The translations under genes were made by a program, and so were the position numbers. The notes below the pieces were generated by a model. That model searched no databases, was not told where the DNA came from, and saw only the letters and a list, made by a program, of their open reading frames with translations. From Ignavibacteriales bacterium (GTDB lineage: Bacteria; Bacteroidota; Ignavibacteria; Ignavibacteriales; Ignavibacteriaceae), in contig JADJNX010000003.1 in assembly GCA_016714125.1 (NCBI GenBank), positions 372,001 through 436,000 of the forward strand: a stretch of 64,000 nucleotides of DNA, written 5' to 3'. Of this stretch, positions 50,737 through 62,607 are shown piece after piece (positions within the stretch are counted from its first letter, which is position 1; every line of letters starts with the position of its first letter).

Positions 50737-53700
50737 ATGCGAAATAAACTTACTTTCTCCGTGAGTGCTATCATGTTGGTGTTATTCCTTGTTTTAGGAT
50801 CAACGCAAACACAAGCACAATATCGGACAACAATTTGGGAAAAAGGTTCCAAATTAACTACTGCCGGCATGGTTCGGCACGGCCAACACGGAGCGTGGTC
50901 TCGCCTATGGTAATGGCAAGATTTATGTCTCAACAACTAAATACGGTGCAAGAGTGCTCATTCTGAACGCTACAACGGGAGATTCTGTAGGTGTTTTAGA
51001 CATGACAGGTGTTTCGGGAGGTTCAGGTGCTTCAATAAATGATGTCGAAGTTGATGCTGACGGAGCTATCTACGCTTGCAACCTTGTTGTAACTGCTACA
51101 ACCTCCGCTTTTAAAATTTACAGATGGGCAAACGATGCCGCTGCACCGGTAAATATTATTTCTTCCACAAGCTCACCGCAAGATTGGGAGATAAATTTAC
51201 AGTTGTTGGTGCTACATCTAACAATTCACTCTCCATTTATGCTGCCACTTCAACCACCAACAAGGTTTACAAGTGGACTACTGCTGACAATGGAACTACA
51301 TATCTACAGGATTCTGTAACTCTAACCGGAGTTTCAACTACAGCGCCAGGTAGCACACCGGTAGTATATCCTCTTACAACTGGACTATCTGAATTTGTTT
51401 ACAAATCAAATGGTTCCCAGGGAAGAAGATTTAATGCTGATGGAAGTGTTATCGATTCTATAAGCGCTAATGCTGTTGGAAATACAGGCTCGAACGCTCT
51501 TCGCTATTTTACTATGAACGGCAAGAAGTATATTGCGATCTATCTTAATACAGGAACTCCACAAAATGGTATCCGTTTGATAGATGTTACAAATCAATAC
51601 AGCACCCAGCATCTGGTTTTGGACTACACACCGGGTTTGGGAACGACAGCAAATGCCAATGGTACAGGTGATATCGCTATGCTACTTGGAACAGGCGAAG
51701 TTACGCTATATGTACTCGCAACTAACAATGGTATCGCGGCATATAAATACTCATTTGATGCACTACCTGAGACAAACACAATTTCCTCTTTCCCTTACAC
51801 AATGGATTTTGCCACTGGCTTAATCACCGATGGTGGATGGTCAGGAAACTTTATTGACAGAGGTACAGAATCAAAAACCAATTATGCCGCCAGGTATCTT
51901 TACAACTATATTCCAACAACCCAGGCCGGTATAACTTTTGGTAACCTCACTTCACCGAAAATTCAACTTCCCGCAGGTCACAGAGTTAAATTCTGGTGGA
52001 AAGATGATGATATTACTGCAGTTGTTGGTGCTGATACTACATTTTTTGAAGTATCGACCAATAACGGATCAACATGGACGACACTTGGTTTTATGTCAAG
52101 AGCAAGTTCCATGGCTGCTTACGAAGAAGCTATTTTCGATTTAAGCGCGTATGCAGGAAATAACTTCAGAATGAGATGGAGAGACAAAACAAATGGAACT
52201 TTCTCTGCCTATGGATTTGGTTTGGACGATGTTCTCATCGAAGCCATTCCAATGATTCCTGTGTTAGCCCTTAATCCAACATCAACTGCTTTTGGTTCCA
52301 CATATATTGGTGGAAACATGCAGAAGACGGTTGTCGTAAGTAACAATGGTGGTGCTGCTCTAACTGCAACCCTCACACTTCCTGCTGGTGTTACAGCTAA
52401 CTCTACTGCATTAAATGTTCCCGGTGGTCAAGCATATAATCTTATTCTTACCTGGACACCAACCACACCCGGTGCTTACAGCGATTCCGTAAGATTTGTT
52501 ACAAATGATGCCACAGCGAGCGATTTTTATTACAAACTCACAGGAACTGCTGTTACTCCATTCGTTTTGACTGAAGTAGTTCAAAATTTTGATACATCAA
52601 CCGGGACAATACCTGCAAACTGGTCAGGCAACTACACTGTAGTAGCTGGTGGCGGAATCGGTTGGTCAAAAAGACTTACAAGAAACTTATACGGTACTTC
52701 AACCAGTAGAACCGGTTTCTTTGCAACTCCTTTCTTTGCCTCAACTGCAAGTTCGGTTTTGAAGTTTAAATACAGAGCCGTAAACTTTACAGGATATGGT
52801 ACCGGAACTGCAACAGGAACACCTGCATCAGACTTAAAGTATTACATTTCTGTTTCAACAAACTTTGGCGGTAGCTTCACAGTTGTTGATTCAATTGGTT
52901 CACATAACCACAATGTTGACACAAATTATGTTGAGAAAACCTGGAATCTTTCCGCTTATGCCGGACAGACGATTCAGGTTAAGATTGATGGCGAAAGACT
53001 TAATACAGCCGATTTCTATTCCGATTTCGACGACTGGTTTATGGGAACTCCTCCTGTAGTAGCCATCGATTGGGGTAACCTCCAGTGGCCATTCACTGCA
53101 GCAATCACCGCCGGTGATTCTGTAACCATTTATGGTCAGGCATGGAAAAACGGCGTTACTGATTCAGTTGGACAAGCTTTTGGCTTGAAGGCATGGGTTG
53201 GTGTTAGTACTACCAACACAGATCCATCAACATGGTCAAGTTGGACCCCAGCGACTTTCAATCAGAATGTTGGAAACAACGACGAATTCATGACTTCGAT
53301 TGGGAAAAATCTTGCTGCCGGCACTTATTACTACGCCTACAGATATGAATATCTTGGTGGACCTTACAGATATGGTGGCACAGGTGGTTTCTGGAACGGT
53401 ACAAACAGTATCTCAGGTGTGCTCACTGTTAATCCTTACACTGTAGCAACATTCCCTACTTCCAGGGATTTGAAGAAGCTGCATTCCCTCCAACTGGTTG
53501 GGTAAGAGAGGATAAAAACTGGAGTAACATGGGGAAAATCAACTGCCTCACCAAGAACAGGTCTTGGTCATGCTCGCTACTCATACAGCAGTACTATCCC
53601 CGGAAACGATTGGATGATTTCTCCCGGAGTTCAAATGACGGCGGGACAATCATATCAATTATCTTACTGGTTCAAAGCTGCGTCAAACGCTTATCCTGAA

Positions 53701-56174
53701 AAGATGAAGGTTTTCTTGTTGAAGGGGCACAAACAGCGGACAGTTTAACTACAGTTCTTGCTGATCACCCATCAATCGGAAACACTGTTTACGAGAACAA
53801 CACTTTATTCTTTATAGCTCCAACAACCGGACTTTATTATTTTGGATTCCAGTGTTATACTCCTGCTGATCAATGGAATCTTGATCTCGACGATATCGGA
53901 ATTTCAGTTCCAAAAGAAGTTGATTATGCCATGGTTGGTTTGGTTCAAACCTCTCCTCCGGGTGAATCGAAAAAATCAATCAATATGTCAAAACAGAATC
54001 CTGTTTTACAACTTGATTTAAAGAGCACCGGAAGATCAGCATCCAATGTAAACAACAGCTCTATGATTCAATCCAACATTCTTACTACTGAGTTGGCAGG
54101 ACTTCTTCCTGTCTATCTGCAGTCAAAGATTAAAAGACTTGGAAACACATTCCTAATTTCACTGTTAATGCTTCTTTAATGGAACAAATGCAGCACCTGT
54201 CACTATGCCAGGAATCGGGGTTATTGGACAGATTGAGAATGTACCATTCCAGTTTACTCCAACTGCCAGAGGAACTTTCTCTGCAATTTCTTTTGTAACA
54301 TCACCTGGAGATTCAGTTTCCAGTAACGATACAATTGTAAACAATAAGATTCTGGTTTATCCTGATTCAGCAATCTATTCAATTGGTAACACTACCACTT
54401 GGTGATGATGCACCTACATTCTTAAACGGTAGCGATTTCTGGGTCAGTATCTCCTTCCAGGCAGCAATTCAGTTCCCTATGGGTGCTCATGCAGGCACAA
54501 TTCCTAAACCGGGTAGAAGTTTCCTTTCATCCGATGGCGGAACTGTTTGGTTCCCATTAGTACTTTCATCTACTCCATACGCATGGACAATGCGTTCTGT
54601 TGGTGTACCTTATACTCCTCCACCACCACCGGTGTATAGCACACTGTGGCAGAAATCAGTAGCTCAAGGATCACTTCCAACATGGTTCTCAACTACCAAT
54701 AATGAAAGAGGCTTTGCCTACGGTAAAGTTAACGATGGTAGCAATAACATGGTTGACAGACTCTTTGTTGTCTCAAGAAACGGTGGAAACTCGGTTAGAG
54801 TAGTAGATCCTGCAACCGGTGATGATGCCGGAACACTCACAATGGCTCCGATTATCACAGGTGGACTTATCGTTATCAACGATGTAGAAGTCACCTATGA
54901 TGGAAAAATTCTTGCTACCAATGTTGTTGGTTCAACAGTTACTGCTCAGGACTGGAAAGTTTACATGTGGGATAACCTCACATCAACACCTGTTCTTGCA
55001 ATGACTTATGTTGTTCCACCTGTTACCCCGAACACAAGACTTGGTGACAAGTTTAGAGTTACAGGTAACTTCTACAACAACACCGCAATTATTTGGGCAG
55101 CCGATGCAGCTAATGCAAAAAGTGTATAAATTCTCAATGAGCGGTGGTGCATTCAACCCTGTTCCTGAAGTTATTACTCTTAGCAACAATGCATTTGGCG
55201 GTTCTGCTTCTGTAGCTCCACTCCCTGATGGTTCATTCTATTATAATGCCGCCGGAAAGAATGTTATGAAATATTCTGCTACAGGCACCATAATTGACAC
55301 CATACCCGGAACCGTTGTTGCAACAGGCACAAATTCTATTCAGTATTTGGGCAGCATCAACAGAACCGTAAATGAATACATTCTTACTTTCGCTTATGGT
55401 GCAGGTAACGAAAATGGATTCATGGCTACCATCCCCGATGGAGATCCTAACTTTGCTACATTCTACGGAAAAACACCAACGCTTGGAACCAATTCCAATG
55501 CAAATGGTACCGGTGATGTCGCTTACATGTTCAATAACGATGGAACTCTTACAGTATTTACTCTCTCTTCCAATAATGGATTTGGAGCATATAAACTGCT
55601 GAATGCTGTTCCTGTTGAACTTGCTTCATTTAATGCAACAGCCAATGTTAACAATGTTAATGTCGATTGGGTAACTTCTACCGAAACAAATTCGGCTGAT
55701 TTTATCATTGAAAGAAAATCTTCAAATGGTAACTGGCAGTCAGCTGGCTCAGTAAAAGCCGCTGGCACAAGCACCTCTTCAAGAGCATATTCTTTCATCG
55801 ACAAAAATGTTGCTACAGGCAAATATTCCTATAGACTAAAACAGATCGATTTCGATGGCAGCACAACCACCTTCAATGCAATTGAAGTTGAAGTTGGCGT
55901 GCCTGCAGTATTTGATCTCAGCCAAAACTATCCTAATCCGTTTAACCCAAGCACAAGAGTTAACTTCTCGTTGCCAACACCATCGAATGTTACTCTCGAC
56001 GTGTTTGATATCTCGGGTCAGAAAGTAGCCACTATCCTTTCAGGATATATGACTGCCGGATACCACACTGCTGATATCGATGCTCAGAAACTAAAACTTT
56101 CTTCAGGTATTTATATCTATAAATTATCTGCAGGTAAGTTTACTTCTACAAAGAAAATGATTCTGATGAAGTAA
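50737..56174 (+). CDS. Giant multidomain T9SS-secreted surface protein (many frameshifts)
   Basis: About 1,812 codons, starting MRNKLTFSVSAIMLVLFLVLG after an AAGG site. Blocks in order: a propeller-like module (50840-51780); a choice-of-anchor/MAM-like beta domain (about 51790-52250); an Ig-like domain with FGSTYIGGNMQKTVVVSNNG; a second choice-of-anchor domain (52570-53050); a beta domain; a cleaved-adhesin-type domain (FPYFQGFEEAAFPPTGW, about 53455-53915); a second copy of the propeller module (54640-55610); PVELASF; and a type A T9SS domain with NYPNPFN, ending KKMILMK. Breaks are near 50868, 51183, 53460, 53530, 53722, 54090, 54172 and 54395, mostly single-base. Family context suggests an adhesin or surface display protein. 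A ligand cannot be assigned. Confidence 0.8.
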
Positions 56175-56198
56175 GTATGAAGTATGAAGTATTAAAAA

Positions 56199-56219
56199 TA
56201 ATACCTAATACCTAATACC
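56199..56219. repeat. TAATACC x3 microrepeat after the giant T9SS gene
   Basis: Three perfect 7-bp units lie between the stop codon and the terminator. Reverse-complement units (GGTATTA) occupy the same place after the next T9SS gene. Confidence 0.75.
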
Positions 56220-56231
56220 TGGAAGAAAATT

Positions 56232-56261
56232 AAGCTGTCTCAGAAATGGGGCAGCTTTTTT
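56232..56261 (+). terminator. Intrinsic terminator after the giant T9SS gene
   Basis: AAGCTGTCTC-AGAAAT-GGGGCAGCTT forms a 10-bp stem (two G-T wobbles) followed by T's to 56261. Confidence 0.88.
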
Positions 56262-56381
56262 ATTTTAAATCATTTGGTACAATAAAAATATTGTTTAATT
56301 TGCATATTACGGAATAGAATTGTTTTATCTCCAAAAGATTATTAATTACTCATCAAAATCAATTATATAAAGGAACGAGTT

Positions 56382-59300
56382 ATGAAAATACTTGTTACAA
56401 TCTTACTGTTTTTCACAATGGCATCAAGTATTGCCTCTGCTCAGATATATTACAAACTAGGCAGACTAGATTTTCCCTATGGGGGTAATTCCGCCGGTCA
56501 ACAATTCACATGGACGGGTACCAATGACGAAGGATATTCAGCCCCCGTTCTTATCGGATTCCCATTCTTCTACGGGGGTATCGCAAGAGATACTTTTCAG
56601 ATATCAACAAATGGTTTCCTTCGTTTTGGTGGAACCCTGACAAATGCAACATTTTCCAATGCACTGAACGGTCTTACCAGAAGTGTCCTGGCTCCGCTTT
56701 GGGATGATCTGAAAGCATCTGATTCTACGCTGATTACTTATCAAGTTACAGGATTTCCAGGCGACCGGGTTCTCTCAATTGAGTGGAAAATGATGCATTT
56801 CCCAAACAACAATGTTGATCCAAATTTGACTTTCAGTATCAGGTTGTATGAAACATATAATACAATTCAATTTGCCTATGGTGGGCATGTATTACCAACT
56901 TCTACCACAATCCCTACCGCTTCGATCGGAATTTCGAATTCAAACACTATTCTTACTGCCAATCAGGCTACAGGACAATTTCTCTCCGTAAATGTTGCCG
57001 GTGTTTTAGGAAACAGAGTTTTTCATCAATCTATGGGTGAAGAATTTAACGGAATTGGCGTGGTTCCTGATTCTGGGATCTCATTAGTTTTTTCACCAGA
57101 AAACCTCATTCCCCTTTCAGGAGCATATACCGTAGGTGGCGTAGGGGCAAGTTTTAAAACCCTCAGTGATGCAGCTATGGAGTTAAACCGTAATGGTATT
57201 TCCGGACCTGTCACTCTTACGGTTAATTCGGGCACATATGATGATATTTTTCATCTTATAAATGTTGCCGGTACATCATCAACGAATACCATTACCCTTA
57301 CGACCAATGGAACTGTTGTTCTTTCACCTCGTAATGGCAGTTATTCTACAACTGCTCCCGGTGCTGCTTCTGGTGATGCTTTTATCAGACTTGAGGGTAC
57401 CCAGTTTGTTACAATCGATGGTACAAACGGTCTTCACCTTATGGAAAACCTTGATAACATAACAACCAGAACCAAATTCAACATGGGTGTACTCATGCGT
57501 AATGCAGTTGCTCCGGTTGGAGGCGTTCCCTGTTTTTATTGGTGCTAAATACAACACAGTTAAAAATGTTATGATCGATCTTAACGCCATGAACGGCCAA
57601 CCAAACGCCGGTGCTATTGGCGTGAGACTTGGAACCCAGGGAACCAACACCACAGATACACTTGGTGCAAACAGTTATAATACAATTCAGAATTGTACTA
57701 TCGAAGACTTCTGGAGAGCTGCCGTGCAGATGTACGGTTTCCAGGGTATCCTCAATCCTGACAGAGGCAACAGAATCATCGGTGTAAATGGCGGTTTCTG
57801 TGAGTTCAAAAATGTTAATGTTAATGCAGGAGCTGCTGCAGACATTAGAACAATTGAAATGAATGCTCAATGGAATCCTCTTATCGAGAATGTTAAAATC
57901 AGCAACATCAAAGCTTCCGTAATGGTCACTAACAGTGTTTACGGTATCAGATTAAATCCCGCAAACTCTGCAACTGACCATGTCTCAGGTAACATCGTTA
58001 TCAGAAATGTAAGTATCGACGGAATCTGGAGTGATGGTACAACTCCAACAACCAGTCTTGCCGTTGGTATGGATATTCAGCAGTTAGGTCTAAACTCTAC
58101 CCTCACTATCGACAACTGTGTGGTAAAAGATATCTACAGCAATGGTAGTACAACCGGTAGAGCTTTTGGTCTTCAACTGAACAACGGTTTTGGTACCGGT
58201 GCTAATGTTACCAGAATCCAGAATTGTAATATTTACGATCTGAGAGCACCACGCTCAACAGCTACAGGTACAGCAACAGGTCCGGCCTTACATGGTATGA
58301 ACCTTCAGGCAACTGCAGGTGTGGTAACTTATGAAGTTTATTACAACACAGTTTTGCTTGATGGAAACACTGCTCCTACTTTGGCTGCAACCCATTCCAC
58401 CAACCTTTTCTGGGGTAACTTCTCAAATGCTGTACTTGACCTTAGAAACAATATTCTTGTAAACATGACACAATCAGGTACAGGAAGAAATTCTGTTCTC
58501 TTTGGTTCATCAGGAACAAACTTCCTTAAACTTGCTGCCACAACAAACAACAATCTTCTTTATGCTGATACAGCACAGGTTCTTGATGTTATCGCTTACA
58601 ATGCTGCTACAGATTATGTAACCCTTGCTGACTACAAAGCCGCAGTTGCTCCAAGAGATACTTTTGCAGTTACCGAAAAGGTACCGTTTATGAGTTATGC
58701 AACTCCTCTTAACATCCGCATGAATAAAGAAGTTACAACTCTTGCAAATGTGGCGCGCTCTTCCAATAGCAGGTATTACTACGGATGCCTATGGAAATGT
58801 AAGAAATGCAACCACTCCTGATATTGGTGCTGAGGAGTTCACAACTGAACTTAATGCCCCAACCGGACTCCTTGCAGTCAGCAATAATCCTTCGTATGTC
58901 CAACTTTCGTGGACAGACAATACCACTGCTGAAACAGGATATTATGTTGAAAGAAAAAATGGCGACTCAACCAGTATTAATCCATACACAGTAATTCAAA
59001 CTCTTATTGCCGGTGCAACCGTAACAAGAGATTCTACAGTTGCTCCTTTGACAACTTACACTTACAAAGTAAGAGCTTTCAACACTACTCTCTATTCGCC
59101 TTACTCAAACCAGGCATCACTCGTTACAATGGTTCCTGTTGAACTCGCTTCTTATTCAGTTACCGCAGTTAAAAACAATGTAAATATCGAATGGTCAACT
59201 GCCACCGAAACAAACGCTTCACACTTCATTGTAGAGAGAAAACTTTCTGATGGAGAATGGATGGAAGCTGCCAGCATTAAAGCTGCCGGAACATCAACCA

Positions 59301-59698
59301 CAATAAAATCATACTCAGTTTCTGACAGAAATGTTGCAACTGGCAAATATTCCTACAGACTAAAACAAGTTGATTATGATGGAACATCAGAAACTTTCAC
59401 AGCCATCGAAGTTGAAGTTGGTATTCCAACTGCTTTCGACATGAGTCAAAACTATCCTAACCCATTTAACCCATCAACAAAAATCGAATTCTCGATTCCT
59501 GTTCCTGCCAATGTTACCCTCGATATCTTTGATATCTCAGGTCAAAAAGTAGCAACAGTTATTTCAGGTCAAATGAATGCAGGATATCACTTTGTAAATG
59601 TTGATGCTGCAAAATATGGTATGTCATCAGGTACTTATGTTTACAGACTCTCTGCAGACAAATTTACCTCAATTAAGAAGATGATACTCGTTAAGTAG
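56382..59698 (+). CDS. T9SS-secreted surface protein with parallel beta-helix and Fn3 (two frameshifts)
   Basis: About 1,105 codons. A signal peptide (MKILVTILLFFTMASSIASAQ) precedes a nidogen-like beta domain (FQISTNGFLRFGG, LAPLWDDLK). A long stretch of parallel beta-helix repeats follows from about 57110 to 58700 (SGPVTLTVNSGTYDD, NTIQNCTIEDFWRAAVQM, repeated short Asn/Ile-rich rungs). Next are an Fn3 domain (APTGLLAVSNNPSYVQLSW), the PVELASY module and a type A T9SS sorting domain with NYPNPFN ending KKMILVK. Single extra bases near 57530 (CCC for CC) and about 58755 break it into three frames. Beta-helix rungs suggest binding or cleavage of glycans, but no catalytic residues were recognised. 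Confidence 0.82.
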
Positions 59699-59725
59699 GT
59701 ATTAGGTATTAATTATCAGGTATTA
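59698..59725. repeat. GGTATTA microrepeat after the beta-helix T9SS gene
   Basis: GGTATTA at 59698, 59705 and 59719, starting at the last base of the stop codon. A small hairpin TATCAGG...CCTGATA (59714-59736) overlaps. These are inverted relatives of the TAATACC repeat at 56199. Confidence 0.65.
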
Positions 59726-59757
59726 TTTTCCTGATATTTTAGATACTAAACTTAAAA

Positions 59758-59791
59758 AGGCTGCTCGTGAAAACGGGCAGCCTTTTTTTTT
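59758..59791 (+). terminator. Intrinsic terminator after the beta-helix T9SS gene
   Basis: AGGCTGCTCGT-GAAA-ACGGGCAGCCT forms an 11-bp stem with a stable GAAA tetraloop and a nine-base T-run. It could also serve the convergent dehydrogenase gene from the opposite side, since A's precede the stem. Confidence 0.93.
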
Positions 59792-59820
59792 CAATGACGA
59801 TCGGGGGTTACAAAAATATG

Positions 59821-60822
59821 CTAAACTTCCAAAACCATTCTGTATCTGACGGTATTGTTTGCAACTTTCTGTAATGCAAGATTGACATCTTTTAAGGGCA
59901 TTTTTTCGATTACAGGTCTTACACCATGAGCCGCTGAAAACTCCAGCATATCCTTAATCATTGCGGGACTTCCAATCACCGAACCGGTAGCACTTCTTTG
60001 TTTCATTAAAAGTGAGAATGCGTTAACCACGGCAGGTTGTGGTGGAGCTCCTATGAAACAAAGTTTACCATTTGAACGAAGTGTATTTACGAGTGCTTGC
60101 CAATCCATATCTGCGAAAACAGTGGAAATTATAAGGTCAAATTTATTAAGATGTTTTGCAAAAGTAGAATCTTCACGAGAATTTATAAAATGATGAGCTC
60201 CAAATGATTCAGCTTCCTGTTTTTTACTGTCACTTGTTGAGATTGCAGTCACTTCTGCCCCCATCTTGTTTGCAAACTGGAGGGCCATGTGCCCCAATCC
60301 ACCAATGCCAATATACAGCGACTTTTGAACCTGCTTTAACTCCAAACCTTCTGAGTGGAGAAAAGACCGTCACTCCTCCACACATCAACGGGCCCGCGTA
60401 CTCGGATTCGAGTGCATCAGGAATTTTAATGGCAAAAGCAGCTTGTGAGATCACAAAATCGGCATAACCACCATTTCTCCCCACGCATGTTGCATGACTG
60501 CTTGAACAAGATTCTCATCTCCTGCATTACAATCATCGCAAGTGTGACAGCTACCGGCTTGCCAACCCAATCCTACCCGGTCACCAACTGCCAGGGTAGA
60601 AACTCCACTCCCCTTCTCCACTACTACTCCGGCGACTTCATGTCCTGGAATAAATGGATAACTGCTCATCATCCAATCATTGTCGATAAGGTGAAGATCA
60701 CTGTGGCATATCCCGCAGTGAGTCACTTGTATCTTTACTTCATCTGCTTTTAATGTACTGTTTTCATACGAAAACGGTTTCAATTCTTCTTTGGCTTTAT
60801 AAGCCGCAAAACCATTGATCAT
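59821..60822 (-). CDS. Zinc-dependent NAD(P) alcohol dehydrogenase (CAD/YahK-like, two frameshifts)
   Basis: A 333-residue medium-chain dehydrogenase that reduces aldehydes or oxidises primary alcohols. The catalytic zinc ligands are in HCGICHSDLH and GHEVAGVV; structural zinc Cys residues are in GSCHTCDDCNAGDENLC (last Cys restored). The Rossmann motif GIGGLGHMALQFA is restored. A missing T near 60506 turns ENLCSSSHATCVGRNGGYADF into an early stop, and an extra T near 60317 breaks the GIGGLG motif; the two cancel so the span is a multiple of three. The group resembles cinnamyl-alcohol/YahK-type enzymes with broad aldehyde substrates. Monocistronic and divergent from the GT39 gene. Confidence 0.9.
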
Positions 60823-60901
60823 TTCTGCCTCTATTAGTTTGTGATTAAGGATTTATTACTTTAATGTAACATTTTTCAAGGTGTATAAAGTTTAATAATT
60901 T

Positions 60902-60919
60902 TAACTTAAATTTAAGTTA
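60902..60919. promoter_or_regulatory. Perfect 18-bp palindrome between divergent genes (operator candidate)
   Basis: TAACTTAAATTTAAGTTA reads the same on both strands with no spacer. It lies 22 bases before the GT39-type gene start and 80 bases before the dehydrogenase start, a position that fits a dimeric repressor or activator site. AT-rich composition raises the chance of a random occurrence. Confidence 0.45.
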
Positions 60920-60941
60920 CTACTAAATATTTTTACAGACT

Positions 60942-62602
60942 ATGCTCAAAAAAATCACAACCGCTTCAGACCTGAGAATTAAACTTTTTATAATTGTAAT
61001 TGCTTCCCTCCTCTTTTTACCTTTTCTTGGGGATGTACACCTCTTCGATTGGGATGAAATCAACTTTGCGGAGGCTTCAAGAGAAATGATCGAAACCGGT
61101 GACTATCTAAGAGTTCACATCGATTACGAACCATTTTATGAAAAACCACCCCTCTTCTTTTGGTTCCAGGTTCTCTCTATGAGGTTATTTGGTGTTAACG
61201 AGTTTGCTGCCAGATTTCCTAATGCAATGTTTGGCATAGCTGCCTTGTTGATCTTGTATTCAATCGGAAGAAAGCTGTTTGATAAGTCGTTTGGCCTCCT
61301 TTGGGTGATAACTTACGCAGGTTCAATTCTCCCTATTTTTACTTCAGATCAGGCATCCTCGATCCACTTTTTAATCTCTTTATGTTCATCTCAGTCTGGT
61401 ATATCTATCGATCCTTTGAAGTATCCGACAAGAAGAATTTTTTCTTTGTCCATGCGGGAATTTTTGCAGGGCTTGCGATTCTTGTTAAAGGTCCTGTGGG
61501 GCTTTTGCTCCCCGGACTGACATACATCATTTTTAACATCTTTCGCTTTCGAACTTCAGGTGTGAAAATAGTTCAAATGCTTTTGTTTGGGATTGTCTCG
61601 ATACTTACAGCCGGCATCTGGTTTGGAGTCGAATTTTTGACAAACGGACCTGTTTTTCTGGAAGCATTTTTCAAATATCAAGTGAGACTTCTTACAACAG
61701 GTGATGCCGGATTCAGTGGACCGTTTTATTACCATTTTCTCGTTGTTCTGATTGGTTGCTTCCCTGCTTCCTTGTTTATTTTTCAAAGTTTCAAGAAAGA
61801 TAAATCAGATAAACCCGAACATGAAGATTTTCGATTGATAATGATGATTTTGATGTTTGTTGTTTTGATCATCTTCTCAATAGTAAAAACAAAAATTGTT
61901 CATTACTCCTCAATGACCTACTACCCTCTTACTTTTCTTGCCGCCCTGACAGCTTATAAATTGATAAACGGGAAAATTGAAAAGATCAGGTTTATTAAAT
62001 ATTCCACAGCAATAGTTGGAGTTTTCATTGGGTTGCTTTTATCAGCGCTTGCATTGATAGGAATCTTTAAAGAGGATATCATCCCCTATGTTCAAGATGA
62101 GTTTGTCAGAGCAAATTTAATGGCTGATTCTGTCTGGATTGGAATTGAACCACTGATTGGTGGCTTACTTATTTTCTTAACGATTTATGGTGTTTATCTA
62201 TTAAATAAAAAACGGCATTTTAATGCATTTGTGGCTTTGTATGGCGGCACGGCACTTACTCTCTCTTTGATGTTACCCCTTATGTTACCTCAAATCGAAA
62301 ACTATGTACAGGGAGCACCTGTTGAATTTTATAAGTCATTAAAGGGAAAAGATGTTTATGTAAAGTCGGTGGGATTCAGAAGTTATGCAGACATCTATTA
62401 CAGCGAAAAGAAAAAAGTCAACAGTGCTTCAGGTATTGGTATTCAGCATAAAATATCGAAGATTTCCTGATCAATGGTGATGTTTCAAAACCGGCTTATC
62501 TCGTCACCAAAGTAAACGAACGTGATAAATGGACAAAAATCCCAAATCTTGAGGTGATGTTTGAGAAAAACGGATTTATTTTTTATGAAAAGAAGAAAAT
62601 AA
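60942..62602 (+). CDS. GT39/ArnT-like membrane glycosyltransferase (frameshifted)
   Basis: About 553 residues with ten or more TM helices. The first periplasmic loop has the acidic motif HLFDWDEINFAEASREM with the Asp-Glu expected of PMT/ArnT-family enzymes, then EPFYEKPPLFFW with the conserved KPP, and ARFPNAMFG. These enzymes transfer a sugar from a polyprenyl phosphate carrier to protein or lipid A outside the inner membrane. A T is missing near 61337 (restoring LPYFYFRSGILDPLFNL) and an A near 62449 (restoring NIEDFLINGDVSKPAY). One extra A near 62597 hides the likely stop TAA at 62600-62602; otherwise the frame runs into the convergent gene. A GT2 gene that could make the lipid-linked sugar is next. 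Confidence 0.88.
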
Positions 62603-62607
62603 GAGGG

